DNA of 32,525 nt, from contig JBDNFW010000049.1 of assembly GCA_041689615.1 (NCBI GenBank), forward strand, positions 1 through 32,525, written 5' to 3'. The notes beneath the pieces are model-generated. The model saw nothing but the letters and a program-made list of their open reading frames with translations, did not search any database and had not been told where the DNA came from. This document shows, one piece after another, positions 22,308 through 29,958 of the stretch (within the stretch, counting starts at the first letter, position 1; each line of letters begins with the position of its first letter). Both the position numbers and the translations under genes were made by a program. The DNA is from UBA7359 sp041689615. GTDB taxonomy: Bacteria > Pseudomonadota > Gammaproteobacteria > Eutrophobiales > Eutrophobiaceae.

Positions 22308-22922
22308 GTGGCTTCTTTATTAGGCGATGTCTTATTTACCAAGACACAACAAAAAGTATTAGGACTTCTTTTGGGTAAACCCGATGAAACCTTTTATCTA
22401 AATGAAATCGTCCGTTTGGCTGGAATTGGTAAAGGAACGGTTAGTCGCGAGTTAGAAAAAATGCAAAAGGCTGATTTAATATTGATATCTCGAGTAGGTA
22501 ATCAAAATCACTTCCAGGCAAATAAAGCATGTCCTATCTATGAAGAACTTTCCGGGATTGTTCGAAAAACATTTGGTATTAATAATGTTATAAAACAGGC
22601 GTTGTTAGAATTTAACGAGCAGTTAGATTATGCGTTTATTTATGGGTCTATTGCCAAGGGAGAAGAAAGTTCGAAAAGTGATATCGATTTATTTATCGTA
22701 TCCGCGTCTCTTGAATATGCTGATGTTATGAAGGCATTGAGCGATGCAGAAAAGTCACTTGCAAGACCAATTAATCCAAACATCTATAATGCAAAACAGG
22801 TAAAGAATAAATTAAACTCAAAAAGTTCATTTATTACACGAGTATTTGAACAAGATAAATTATGGATAAAAGGAAGTCAGGATGACATTAAAGGAATTAG
22901 ACAATCTGGTAAAAATAAATGA
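22308..22922 (+). CDS. Winged-helix/MNT nucleotidyltransferase, antitoxin-type partner of HEPN
   Basis: 204 residues from GTG 22308, 7 nt after GAGGTG; the TTG at 22293 would lie within that site. Residues about 8-75 form a winged helix (ETFYLNEIVRLAGIGKGTVS). Residues about 105-175 hold a minimal nucleotidyltransferase with YGSIAKGEESSKSDIDLF (G113-S114, D125 and D127). In HEPN-MNT pairs the nucleotidyltransferase inactivates the HEPN RNase by AMPylation. Here the DNA-binding domain is fused on, so one protein can repress the operon and modify the toxin. The next gene overlaps it by 41 bp. Confidence 0.88.
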   Translation: MASLLGDVLFTKTQQKVLGLLLGKPDETFYLNEIVRLAGIGKGTVSRELEKMQKADLILISRVGNQNHFQANKACPIYEELSGIVRKTFGINNVIKQALLEFNEQLDYAFIYGSIAKGEESSKSDIDLFIVSASLEYADVMKALSDAEKSLARPINPNIYNAKQVKNKLNSKSSFITRVFEQDKLWIKGSQDDIKGIRQSGKNK

Positions 22923-23304
22923 TTTAAAGGTTGAGCCACCAGATCAGGATGAATTCAACAGAATGATTGTTTCAGCAAAACGATGTTTGAAGGATGCTGA
23001 AGTTAAAGGTCTATCTATTGAAGGAAAGTTTTCATCTGTTTATACAGCAGCGCATATATTATCTCTAGCTGCATTACGCTGGCATGGATATAGATCTACA
23101 AATCGTTTTCAAGTGTTTCAGTGTTTGGTTCATACAATTTCTTTCGATGAAGCTAAATGTCGCGTGTTCGGTAAGTGTCACAATATGCGAAATATTGCCG
23201 AGTATGAAGGTTATTGGGAAGTAACTCCGCAACTTCTGGATGAATTAATAAAAATCACAAAAGAACTTTTAAAGTTTGTTGACGCAATGGAACCAATTGC
23301 TTAG
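22882..23304 (+). CDS. HEPN-domain toxin (probable RNase)
   Basis: 140 residues, nearly all helical. The active-site region is CHNMRNIAEYEGYWEV: R103-N104 with E107-Y108, the variant RNxxEY seen in HEPN proteins partnered with nucleotidyltransferases, rather than the plain RxxxxH. The long overlap with the upstream gene indicates translational coupling. In characterised relatives the Tyr of this motif or a nearby residue is the target of AMPylation by the partner. GGAAG lies upstream of ATG 22882. Confidence 0.82.
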   Translation: MTLKELDNLVKINDLKVEPPDQDEFNRMIVSAKRCLKDAEVKGLSIEGKFSSVYTAAHILSLAALRWHGYRSTNRFQVFQCLVHTISFDEAKCRVFGKCHNMRNIAEYEGYWEVTPQLLDELIKITKELLKFVDAMEPIA

Positions 23305-23328
23305 TAAGAGAAGTTAATTAAAAAATAA

Positions 23329-24072
23329 TTATTCTTTAGTGTAAGCCAGATAAACAGTGCAGGATGATTCTTTATCCGCGTACAAGTTTGGAAAGCTGAC
23401 GATGTGTGATTCTGATGTTTGAAAAACTTTGTTGAGTAAATTCATAAACGCTTCATCAGGTAGATCGTTTGACCAAAGGCCGAAGATGCCGCCAGAATAA
23501 ATCTTATTCGCTAATTTATTTAAACTCTCTTCCGAATAAAAAGAACTGTTCCCATCATTTAGCCAATGTGTTGGCGAATGATCAATATCTAATAATACGG
23601 CGTGAACTTTTTTGTCGTCTTTATCAAAGCCATTGTTATCAGATGTTGCGACAGCAAAGAAGTCTGCATTGATTAATGTACATCTTGGATCAGAAGTTAA
23701 TTCATTTCCTAATGGAACCAGACCGCGTTGATGCCAATCAATAACCGGTTTCATTACTTCAATGACTTTAAGTGATCGGATGGCTTCATCTTCTAAAGCA
23801 GCAACGGCGGTATAACCGAGACCTAAACCGCCAACGATAATATCCAGATCATTTTTATATTGAGTTTGTTTTAGTGCAGCGAGGCCAAGTTTTGAAAGTT
23901 GTATTTCTGATTCGGTAAACAAACTCGACATTAAAAATTCATCGTTAAGTTTTACTTCGTAAAGTAGTCTGCCATCGAGCCTGGGTTCTGTTCTTTTCCT
24001 GAGACTGATATCACCAAGAGGTGTAGTTTGAAAATCAAGTTCTTCAAATATTATCTCCATCTCGGCACCCAT
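23329..24072 (-). CDS. Spermidine-synthase-like Rossmann-fold protein
   Basis: 247 residues. DIIVGGLGLGYTAVAAL is the glycine-rich motif of the spermidine synthase/methyltransferase fold, followed by LKVIEVMKPVIDWHQRG (acidic residue at the second strand end), CTLINADFF and HAVLLDIDHSPTHWL. Residues needed for putrescine binding in SpeE are not obvious, so it may be a related aminopropyltransferase or methyltransferase. The start may be ATG 24072 or ATG 24060. It is the last gene of a minus-strand set behind the VF530 and RRM genes. Confidence 0.75.
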   Translation of the reverse strand: MGAEMEIIFEELDFQTTPLGDISLRKRTEPRLDGRLLYEVKLNDEFLMSSLFTESEIQLSKLGLAALKQTQYKNDLDIIVGGLGLGYTAVAALEDEAIRSLKVIEVMKPVIDWHQRGLVPLGNELTSDPRCTLINADFFAVATSDNNGFDKDDKKVHAVLLDIDHSPTHWLNDGNSSFYSEESLNKLANKIYSGGIFGLWSNDLPDEAFMNLLNKVFQTSESHIVSFPNLYADKESSCTVYLAYTKE

Positions 24073-24076
24073 AAAA

Positions 24077-24319
24077 TTACTGTTGTTCAGAAATCGTTTT
24101 TAGATAAAGTGTTTCGACTTTCTTTCGTGCCCATTCTGTTTTGCGTAAGAATTTAAGACTGGAGTCGATACTGGGATCATTAGTAAAACAATTAATATTA
24201 ATAAGTCGGGCTAATTCTTCCCAACCGTATTTTTCGACAAGCTGTGTGACAAGCATCTTTAGTGTGATGCCATGCAAAGGATCTTGAATGCGTGTATTAT
24301 TTTCTTGTTTTTGCGTCAC
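24077..24319 (-). CDS. VF530 family DNA-binding protein (DUF2132)
   Basis: 80 residues with the family core: DPLHGITLKMLVTQLVEKYG, WEELARLININCFTNDPS, SLKFLRKTEWARKKVE. VF530 proteins are small helical double-stranded-DNA-binding proteins. The start is GTG, overlapping the stop of the RRM gene (TAGTG), so the two are translationally coupled. Confidence 0.9.
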   Translation of the reverse strand: MTQKQENNTRIQDPLHGITLKMLVTQLVEKYGWEELARLININCFTNDPSIDSSLKFLRKTEWARKKVETLYLKTISEQQ

Positions 24320-24693
24320 TATTTTAACCTGCCTTTACTTTTCCAACCTTTAAAACTGGTTTTAGTTTTTTCTTTTTCTTTAGGTTTTACGCGTTCATTC
24401 TTTTTAGATTCGGTGTCGACGTTATTGCTAACTTCCTTCTCTTCAACTTCCGATTTTTCTTCTGCTTTTTTGACGCGAATTATATTTTCTGCGACCTCTT
24501 TGCCGTTAAGCATTTTTATTGCAACTTTGGCCTCGCCGGGCTTTGGCATTTCGATAAAACCAAAACCTTTTGATGTACCAGATTTCTTATCTATAATCAA
24601 AGTACAAGATTGCACTTTGCCATGAGCTTCAAACAACGCTCTGACTTCAGCCTCTGTGGTGCTGCGGGCAAGATTACGTATAAGCAGTTTCAT
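24319..24693 (-). CDS. RRM-domain RNA-binding protein
   Basis: 124 residues. RRM at 1-80 with RNP2 KLLIRNLA and RNP1 SKGFGFIEM, followed by a charged tail (EEKSEVEEKEV, KPKEKEKTKT, FKGWKSKGR) that resembles the basic linkers of bacterial RNA-binding proteins. Such single-RRM proteins are cold- or stress-linked in several proteobacteria and bind RNA. First gene of the minus-strand RRM/VF530/spermidine-synthase-like operon. Confidence 0.9.
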   Translation of the reverse strand: MKLLIRNLARSTTEAEVRALFEAHGKVQSCTLIIDKKSGTSKGFGFIEMPKPGEAKVAIKMLNGKEVAENIIRVKKAEEKSEVEEKEVSNNVDTESKKNERVKPKEKEKTKTSFKGWKSKGRLK

Positions 24694-24726
24694 TTGACGA
24701 CCTTAACAGAAAAAAATAATAGGAGT

Positions 24727-25020
24727 TTAGTTTGATTGTTGTTCAGCGGTTACTGATAAACGTAAACCGAAACTATGAAGAATAGAATTGATTGTTTCTA
24801 TTCTCGGATTACGCTTCCCTGATAAAGTTTTATAAAGGCTTTCTCTGTTCAATCCCGTTTGTTCAGCTATGTTAGCTATGCCGCCCTGCGCATCGGCTAC
24901 ATTTCTAAGCGCAAGCATTAATAACTTTGGATTGTCATCATCTAATATTTCATTTAGATATACGGCAATATCTTCAGGAGTTTTTAGATAATCACTTGTT
25001 TTATATTCTTTGCTTGTCAT
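24727..25020 (-). CDS. HigA-like antitoxin (addiction module antidote)
   Basis: 97 residues from the minus-strand ATG at 25020 (MTSKEYKTSDYLKTPEDIAV); a start at 25050 would overlap the toxin and lacks a site. An HTH covers about 40-90: GGIANIAEQTGLNRESLYKT, LSGKRNPRIETINSIL. This is the common partner of Gp49/HigB-type killers. It starts 2 bp after the toxin stop, with AAGG in the toxin end, so the pair is one operon with toxin first. Confidence 0.88.
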   Translation of the reverse strand: MTSKEYKTSDYLKTPEDIAVYLNEILDDDNPKLLMLALRNVADAQGGIANIAEQTGLNRESLYKTLSGKRNPRIETINSILHSFGLRLSVTAEQQSN

Positions 25021-25022
25021 AT

Positions 25023-25343
25023 TTAAAGACCTTTTTTGAAATCTTGCCAATACTGCTTTGCCAACGTTATATCTTTTGTTTGAGAAGATTTATCGCCAGC
25101 GCATAGAAGCAGTATCACTGATTGTTTTTCTATACCGTAATAAATACGATAACCTCCACCAAAATGTTCTCTAAGTTCAAATACGCCATCACCGATAGTT
25201 GCCCAATCACCTAGATTTCCAAGTTGAATTTTATCAAGTCGCTTAAGTAATCTAGCTCTATTTATTGGATTCTTGAGATCACTAATCCAGTCATCAAAAG
25301 GGATCCTTCCATCAGCGCACTCGTATTTCCTTATACTGTACAT
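25023..25343 (-). CDS. HigB/Gp49-like toxin (RelE superfamily)
   Basis: 106 residues with the family pattern: DGRIPFDDWISDL near the N-terminus, LGNLGDWATIGDGVFELREH in the middle, GGGYRIYYG, LLLCAGDKSSQTKDITLAKQ and a C-terminal YW. Toxins of this group cleave mRNA on the ribosome. There is no ribosome binding site: the ATG is at the very edge of a perfect 16-bp palindrome, suggesting a leaderless transcript or a start sealed in a hairpin. Confidence 0.9.
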   Translation of the reverse strand: MYSIRKYECADGRIPFDDWISDLKNPINRARLLKRLDKIQLGNLGDWATIGDGVFELREHFGGGYRIYYGIEKQSVILLLCAGDKSSQTKDITLAKQYWQDFKKGL

Positions 25344-25378
25344 TGAATAAGTGTAGCCAATAGGCTACACTTATTCAA
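25343..25378 (-). promoter_or_regulatory. Perfect 16-bp palindrome at the toxin start codon
   Basis: TTGAATAAGTGTAGCC (25343-25358), loop AATA, then its exact complement (25363-25378). Its left end includes the A of the toxin ATG. On the minus strand TTGAAT and TACACT inside it are 17 bp apart, like -35 and -10 boxes, which would place the transcript start near the ATG. It could be the HigA operator laid over the promoter. It is not followed by a T-tract, so it is an unlikely terminator for ybiT. Confidence 0.7.
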
Positions 25379-25417
25379 GGTGTGAAATGTGTGTAATTGC
25401 GGGTAATTAAGTATTTA

Positions 25418-27034
25418 TTATTTAGCGTTAGCGATTTTTTTCTCTGCTTCCATTTGGCTCGAGAGATATTCATCATAGGTTCCCTGGAAGTCGATGACTT
25501 TACGGTTCTTTATTTCAATTACGCGTGTCGCTAATGATGAAACGAATTCGCGGTCATGACTGACAAAGATCAAGGTGCCTTCATAATGTTCCAGCGCCAG
25601 GTTCAAAGCCTCAATTGCTTCCATATCCAAATGGTTGGTTGGTTCGTCCATGATCATGACGTTAGTTTCTTGCAGCATTAACTTACCAAACAACAGTCGA
25701 TTCTTTTCTCCACCGGAACAGACTTTCACTTTTTTCTCAAAGTCTTCTGAAGAGAATAATAGTTGACCTAGTGTCGCGCGTACGGCTTGGTCATCATGTT
25801 TTGGTTTGCGCCATCGACTCATCCAATCGTATAACTTCAACTCATTATCGAAATCAGCAGTACTGTCTTGAGGGCAGTATCCCAGTGTTGCATTTTCTGC
25901 CCACTGTATCGTGCCGTTGTTCGCTTTCAGATCATTTATGATGCAGCGAAGAAAAGTGGTTTTACCAACACCATTCTCACCAATGATGGCTAAACGAGCA
26001 CCAGCTTCCAGAAGTATGTCACCTTTTTCAAACAGCATTTCTTCTTCATAACCATGACCCAGGTTTTCCAGTGTTAAAGCAAGACGATGTAATTTTTTAT
26101 CCTGACTAAAACGAATAAAAGGGCTAACACGACTGGATGCTTTAATGTCTTCCAGTTTTATTTTTTCAAGTTGTTTTGCACGAGAAGTTGCTTGCTTTGC
26201 TTTTGAAGCATTGGCTGAGAAGCGACTAACAAATTGTTTTAAGTCAGCAATCTGTGCTGATTTTTTTGCATTTTCTGATTGCATACGTTCGCGTGCTGCT
26301 GTCGATGCCATCATGAAATCATCGTAGTTACCAGGGTAGACGCGCAGTTCACCGTAATCGATATCAGCGATGTGTGTGCAAACTTCACTTAGGAAATGTC
26401 GATCATGGGAAATAATCACCATGGTACTTTTTCGATTTTTGAGGACTTCTTCTAGCCAGCGAATGGTATTGATGTCGAGGTTGTTAGTCGGTTCGTCCAA
26501 TAACAAAATGTCTGGTTCTGCAAACAGTGCTTGTGCTAATAAGACACGGAGTTTCCAACCTGGCGCCACTTCGCTCATTGGGCCAGCATGTAATTCTTCT
26601 TCTATGCCTGCGCTCAAGAGTAATTCACCGGCGCGGCTTTCGGCACTGTAGCCATCCATTTCACCAAACTCGCTTTCTAAATGAGCAACTTTCATACCGT
26701 CTTCTTCAGATATTTCTGGTAATGAGTAGATACGATCTCGTTCTTGTTTAACTTCCCATAACTCTGCGTGACCCATAATGACGGTATCGAGCACGGTGTA
26801 TTTTTCAAAAGCAAATTGATCCTGATGCAATTTACCGACACGTTCGTTCGGACTAATAGAGACATTGCCGGTAGTAGGTTCGAGGCTGCCATCGAGAATT
26901 TTCATGAAGGTCGATTTGCCACAGCCGTTGGCACCAATCATTCCATAGCGATTACCGTCGCCAAATTTGACTGAAATATTTTCAAATAAAGGCTTTGCGC
27001 CAAATTGCATTGTGACATTTGCAGTGGAGATCAT
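25418..27034 (-). CDS. ybiT: ABC-F ATPase YbiT
   Basis: 538 residues from the minus-strand ATG at 27034, matching the E. coli YbiT opening (MISTANVTMQFGAKPLFENI). Two ABC domains: Walker A GANGCGKS and GENGVGKT, signature motifs SEVAPGWKLR and CSGGEKNR, Walker B LLLDEPTNNLD and IMDEPTNHLD, with a charged linker between (SRFSANASKAKQATSRAKQL). ABC-F proteins of this class bind the ribosomal E site and help translation. No membrane segments. Cys replaces Leu in the second signature motif (usually LSGGE). Confidence 0.96.
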   Translation of the reverse strand: MISTANVTMQFGAKPLFENISVKFGDGNRYGMIGANGCGKSTFMKILDGSLEPTTGNVSISPNERVGKLHQDQFAFEKYTVLDTVIMGHAELWEVKQERDRIYSLPEISEEDGMKVAHLESEFGEMDGYSAESRAGELLLSAGIEEELHAGPMSEVAPGWKLRVLLAQALFAEPDILLLDEPTNNLDINTIRWLEEVLKNRKSTMVIISHDRHFLSEVCTHIADIDYGELRVYPGNYDDFMMASTAARERMQSENAKKSAQIADLKQFVSRFSANASKAKQATSRAKQLEKIKLEDIKASSRVSPFIRFSQDKKLHRLALTLENLGHGYEEEMLFEKGDILLEAGARLAIIGENGVGKTTFLRCIINDLKANNGTIQWAENATLGYCPQDSTADFDNELKLYDWMSRWRKPKHDDQAVRATLGQLLFSSEDFEKKVKVCSGGEKNRLLFGKLMLQETNVMIMDEPTNHLDMEAIEALNLALEHYEGTLIFVSHDREFVSSLATRVIEIKNRKVIDFQGTYDEYLSSQMEAEKKIANAK

Positions 27035-27155
27035 GGTTGTTCCTGACTCAGTTTTAATGGGGATTAAAAGGTCGCGTACTATAGTGCTTTGCAGCAATTT
27101 CGTCGAGTGAAACTATTGATAAATTGTGCCGAATTTCCCGAAAATTTCATTAGAA

Positions 27156-27200
27156 ATCTATATATTGTGTATATTTTATCAATAAACACAATATATAGAT
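27156..27200. promoter_or_regulatory. Perfect 15-bp inverted repeat in the ybiT divergent intergenic region
   Basis: ATCTATATATTGTGT (27156-27170) and ACACAATATATAGAT (27186-27200) flank a 15-bp AT-rich centre. The 244-bp region separates ybiT (minus) from the 3D-domain gene (plus), so the repeat could be a shared operator; the arms are AT-rich, so chance is not excluded. Confidence 0.4.
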
Positions 27201-27278
27201 GTTTTAGCCGTAAAATCGTATGATATGACCCTAAATAGAACTCTCCGTTGAATGAGAGCTAATTAAGGGGGATTATCG

Positions 27279-27845
27279 TTGTATTTAGGGACGAGAGAGC
27301 GGCAATTAGCCGTAAATTTATTCATCGTTATTTCCATACTATCTAGTCGTTTTGCTTTCGCTACACACGAAGAAGCTTGTAGTTCGCAGTGGCGGGTAAC
27401 AGGTTATTTCACACCAGTTGAATTGGATTACCCACAAACGGCACAAATCCGGATTAATATTGAGCAGCAGGGTGAAAGCTTACATTCAGCGGCTTTTTTA
27501 AAAGCAGTAAAAATCGAAGGTTGGGGTAGAACCAAAAACGGTTGGTATCTTGGACGATTTTCAAACAAGTGGCATAAAAGTAAATATCCACTTAACTCTC
27601 TAGGTAAGCCGTTAAATACAGGTTCTATTGCGACGGATAAAAATATCATTCCAACAGGTTCGAGTATAAAGATTCCAAGTTTACCGAATAAGCTAAAACA
27701 TCAGTTATATGTATCTGATGATGTTGGTAGTGCGATAAAAAGTACACATATTGATATCTATACCGGTGAAGGTCGGCAAGCTGAACAAACCACGTTTGAA
27801 ATTACCGGACAAGATCATACGGTGTGTCAGGTAAGTTCGATTTAG
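27279..27845 (+). CDS. Exported 3D-domain protein (MltA-like double-psi beta barrel)
   Basis: 188 residues. Residues 1-28 form a signal peptide (LFIVISILSSRFAFA, cleavage near ATHEEA). The 3D domain follows: WRVTGYFTPVE, GSIATDKNIIPTGSSIKIPS, YVSDDVGSAIKSTHIDIYTG, with the three Asp that name it. This fold forms the catalytic half of MltA and other murein hydrolases, so a role in the periplasm on peptidoglycan is likely. Two Cys (34 and 184) could form a disulphide. The start is TTG 27279, 8 nt after AAGGGG. Confidence 0.85.
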   Translation: MYLGTRERQLAVNLFIVISILSSRFAFATHEEACSSQWRVTGYFTPVELDYPQTAQIRINIEQQGESLHSAAFLKAVKIEGWGRTKNGWYLGRFSNKWHKSKYPLNSLGKPLNTGSIATDKNIIPTGSSIKIPSLPNKLKHQLYVSDDVGSAIKSTHIDIYTGEGRQAEQTTFEITGQDHTVCQVSSI

Positions 27846-27855
27846 GAGATCAATC

Positions 27856-28242
27856 ATGATGGATTTGGATAACATGAAATATGGCGAATCAATCAAGACT
27901 TGGGATATCGAGCTTGATGGCAAACTGCAAACTTTCCGAATCGAACATCAGTTTTGGACTGGTGAGAAGAAATATTACATTAATGATGAAATGATTAAGC
28001 ATGTAGAAGGCGGCTTTCTTCAGTCTGCTTCTTTTATGAAAGATGTGCCGTTTAATATTGGCACACATGAAGGCAAGTTTAAGTTTCGCGCTGTTGGTCG
28101 ACTTACTTTTTATGATCTTATTATCGACGGTAAGGAAATCGAAGGTGAAGAAAAAAACGCATTGCGATTTCCAATATGGATTTTAGTCTTGCTTTTACTT
28201 GGTATAGGTGCAGTAGCGTGGTCGTCCGGTCAGGGTAGTTAA
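27856..28242 (+). CDS. Tail-anchored hypothetical protein with a FAIM-like region
   Basis: 128 residues. The N-terminal part (TWDIELDGKLQTFRIEHQFW, YYINDEMIKHVEGG, HEGKFKFRAVGRLTFYDLII) resembles in layout the beta-rich FAIM repeat of animals, a weak resemblance only. Residues about 106-123 are one hydrophobic helix (IWILVLLLLGIGAVAW), so it is probably C-terminally anchored in the inner membrane. It starts 10 bp after the 3D gene and ends 9 bp before the DUF3095 gene. Its 3' end has a decayed duplicate at 29683. Confidence 0.6.
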   Translation: MMDLDNMKYGESIKTWDIELDGKLQTFRIEHQFWTGEKKYYINDEMIKHVEGGFLQSASFMKDVPFNIGTHEGKFKFRAVGRLTFYDLIIDGKEIEGEEKNALRFPIWILVLLLLGIGAVAWSSGQGS

Positions 28243-28251
28243 CGTAATAAA

Positions 28252-29502
28252 ATGAAAACTGATAATTTTTATGCTGATTTACCGGCAACAAAAGAATTTT
28301 CAGAAATTGCCGACTTGTCTCATTATGTGCCTTTGCCTGATGATTGGAGTGCAATTGTTTCGGATGTAAAAAATTCGACTGTTGCAATTAACAAGGGCGA
28401 GTATAAAGCCGTTAATATTACTGGTGTCTCGGTTATTACTTCCATTTTGAATGTCCTTAAGCCTTTATCTGTGCCTTATATTTTTGGTGGCGACGGTTGT
28501 TCGCTATGCGTTCCTGATAATGTTTTGAACGTCGTTCGAGATGCACTGATTGCAACTAAAGCAATGAGTCAAATGCAATTCAATCTTGAATTACGCATAG
28601 GTATTGTACCGATCAGCGTTATTAGAAAAGCCGGTTATGAAATTCTGGTTGGCAAGCATCAAGTCTCTGAACATTATACGCAAGCTGCTTTTGCTGGCGC
28701 TGGTCTTGAGTACGCAGAAAACCTTATAAAAGATGATGCCAATGAAACTGAATTTAGAATAGAGAGTACGACGCAAGTCGAAGCGGATTATTCTGGTCTT
28801 GAGTGTCGATGGGAGAATGTGCCAAGCCAACATGGCGAAACTATCTCTCTTATTGTAAAAGCGTTAGCGGATAATCAAGAACAGGAATACAAAATTTATT
28901 CCGAGATAATTAAGAAGATAAGTGAAATTTACGGTGATGAATCGAGTTCGCGACCCGTCTATTCCGAAGGGTTGAAGACAACGTTTAATAGCAACTTATT
29001 AAAGTATGAAGCTAAGGCGCGTACTTTTGGGAAAAGTATTATTCAAACTTTTTTATATAAAATAAAAATGCGCGTGCAGCTATTATTTGGTCGTTATTTT
29101 ATGTCACGCGAAATTAAGACGGGGGATGTAGATTGGGGGCAATACAAAAAAATAGCAGTGAATAATGCAGACTATCGAAAATTTGATGGTGTTTTAAGGG
29201 AAGTTCTTTCGGGTAACGAAAAACAAAGACAAGAATTAAATCATTATTTGGAACAGCGATACCAAAAAGGAGAATGTGTTTGCGGTATACATGTTTCAGA
29301 TTCTGCTTTGATAACTTGTATGATCAATAATCGTACAGATAATCATTTTCATTTTATTGATGGAGCAGATGGTGGTTATGCGATGGCAGCAACAATGTTG
29401 AAAAAGCAATTAAAAACTAGTTTGCTTTTAAATTATTTAAGCCTTCGTACTTTAAATTTACGTCCTTTTATTTTTCCTTCCGATAATATTTCCAACGCTT
29501 GA
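28252..29502 (+). CDS. DUF3095 family protein with altered C-terminus
   Basis: 416 residues. The body matches DUF3095: FYADLPATKEFSEIADLSHY, PLPDDWSAIVSDVKNSTVAI, VPYIFGGDGCSLCVP and near the end HFIDGADGGYAMAATMLKKQ. The D-x-x-NST and FGGDG segments recall nucleotidyl cyclase active sites, so a cyclase-like role has been proposed for the family. The last 25-30 residues (from about LKTSLLLNYLS) read antisense through the dbpA fragment at 29433 and are not part of the family, so the native end was lost at a junction. Confidence 0.8.
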   Translation: MKTDNFYADLPATKEFSEIADLSHYVPLPDDWSAIVSDVKNSTVAINKGEYKAVNITGVSVITSILNVLKPLSVPYIFGGDGCSLCVPDNVLNVVRDALIATKAMSQMQFNLELRIGIVPISVIRKAGYEILVGKHQVSEHYTQAAFAGAGLEYAENLIKDDANETEFRIESTTQVEADYSGLECRWENVPSQHGETISLIVKALADNQEQEYKIYSEIIKKISEIYGDESSSRPVYSEGLKTTFNSNLLKYEAKARTFGKSIIQTFLYKIKMRVQLLFGRYFMSREIKTGDVDWGQYKKIAVNNADYRKFDGVLREVLSGNEKQRQELNHYLEQRYQKGECVCGIHVSDSALITCMINNRTDNHFHFIDGADGGYAMAATMLKKQLKTSLLLNYLSLRTLNLRPFIFPSDNISNA

Positions 29503-29682
29503 TTTGTAATCGCTTGCTCTACTGCGACATAAGCGTATTTATCAAAAATATCAATTTTACCAATCTGGTTTCCGCTAAGTGAGGTGTTTCCAGTTAAAGC
29601 ACCTAATATATCTCCGGCACGAAGCTTGTCTTTACGACCGGCATTTATACCAAGCGTAACCATAGGTGGAATCAGTTTTGAA
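29433..29682 (-). pseudogene. dbpA: dbpA-type RNA helicase, 3' fragment
   Basis: Minus-strand sequence encodes the DbpA RNA-binding domain end: YSKLIPPMVTLGINAGRKDK, LRAGDILGALTG, GNQIGKIDIFDKYAYVAVEQ and KGRKFKVRRLK-stop. This domain binds hairpin 92 of 23S rRNA in the full-length DEAD-box protein. The whole helicase core is missing: homology stops at 29682, where the duplicate of the 128-aa gene begins. Confidence 0.85.
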
Positions 29683-29808
29683 TAATCGATGGCAATGAAA
29701 TTGAAGGCGAAGAAAAAAGAGCATTGTGATTTCCAATATGGGTTGCTGTTTTACTTGTTCATGGTCTCGGAGTCATTGCGCGGATATCCGGTCAGAGTAG
29801 TTAACGTA
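29683..29808 (+). pseudogene. Duplicate of the 3' end of the 128-aa gene
   Basis: 126 bp align without gaps to 28121-28246 at about 76% identity (30 differences), past the stop codon into the flank (GTAGTTAACGTA). The frame would read DGNEIEGEEKRAL-stop-FPIWVAVLL, with CGA changed to TGA. It follows the dbpA fragment directly, so the DUF3095 gene and dbpA fragment lie between the intact gene and this remnant. Confidence 0.85.
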
Positions 29809-29958
29809 GCCTATCTAAAATTTTGTATAGAAATAAATCGGTAATAAGGCTTTCATTAGTTCTATTATTAAATAGTGCAAAGCTCATGAAATCCTTACTT
29901 TTCTTTATGTTCCGTTTTTTGCTTTTGCAATATACCTTGCTAATGCGATTGATAGAGC

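Noticed and set aside
23305..23328. Bidirectional terminator between the HEPN and spermidine-synthase-like genes
   Set aside because: The AT-rich sequence pairs only weakly and has no GC stem.
25343..25378. Palindrome as a rho-independent terminator of ybiT
   Set aside because: No T-tract follows on the minus strand, and its edge overlaps the next gene's start codon.
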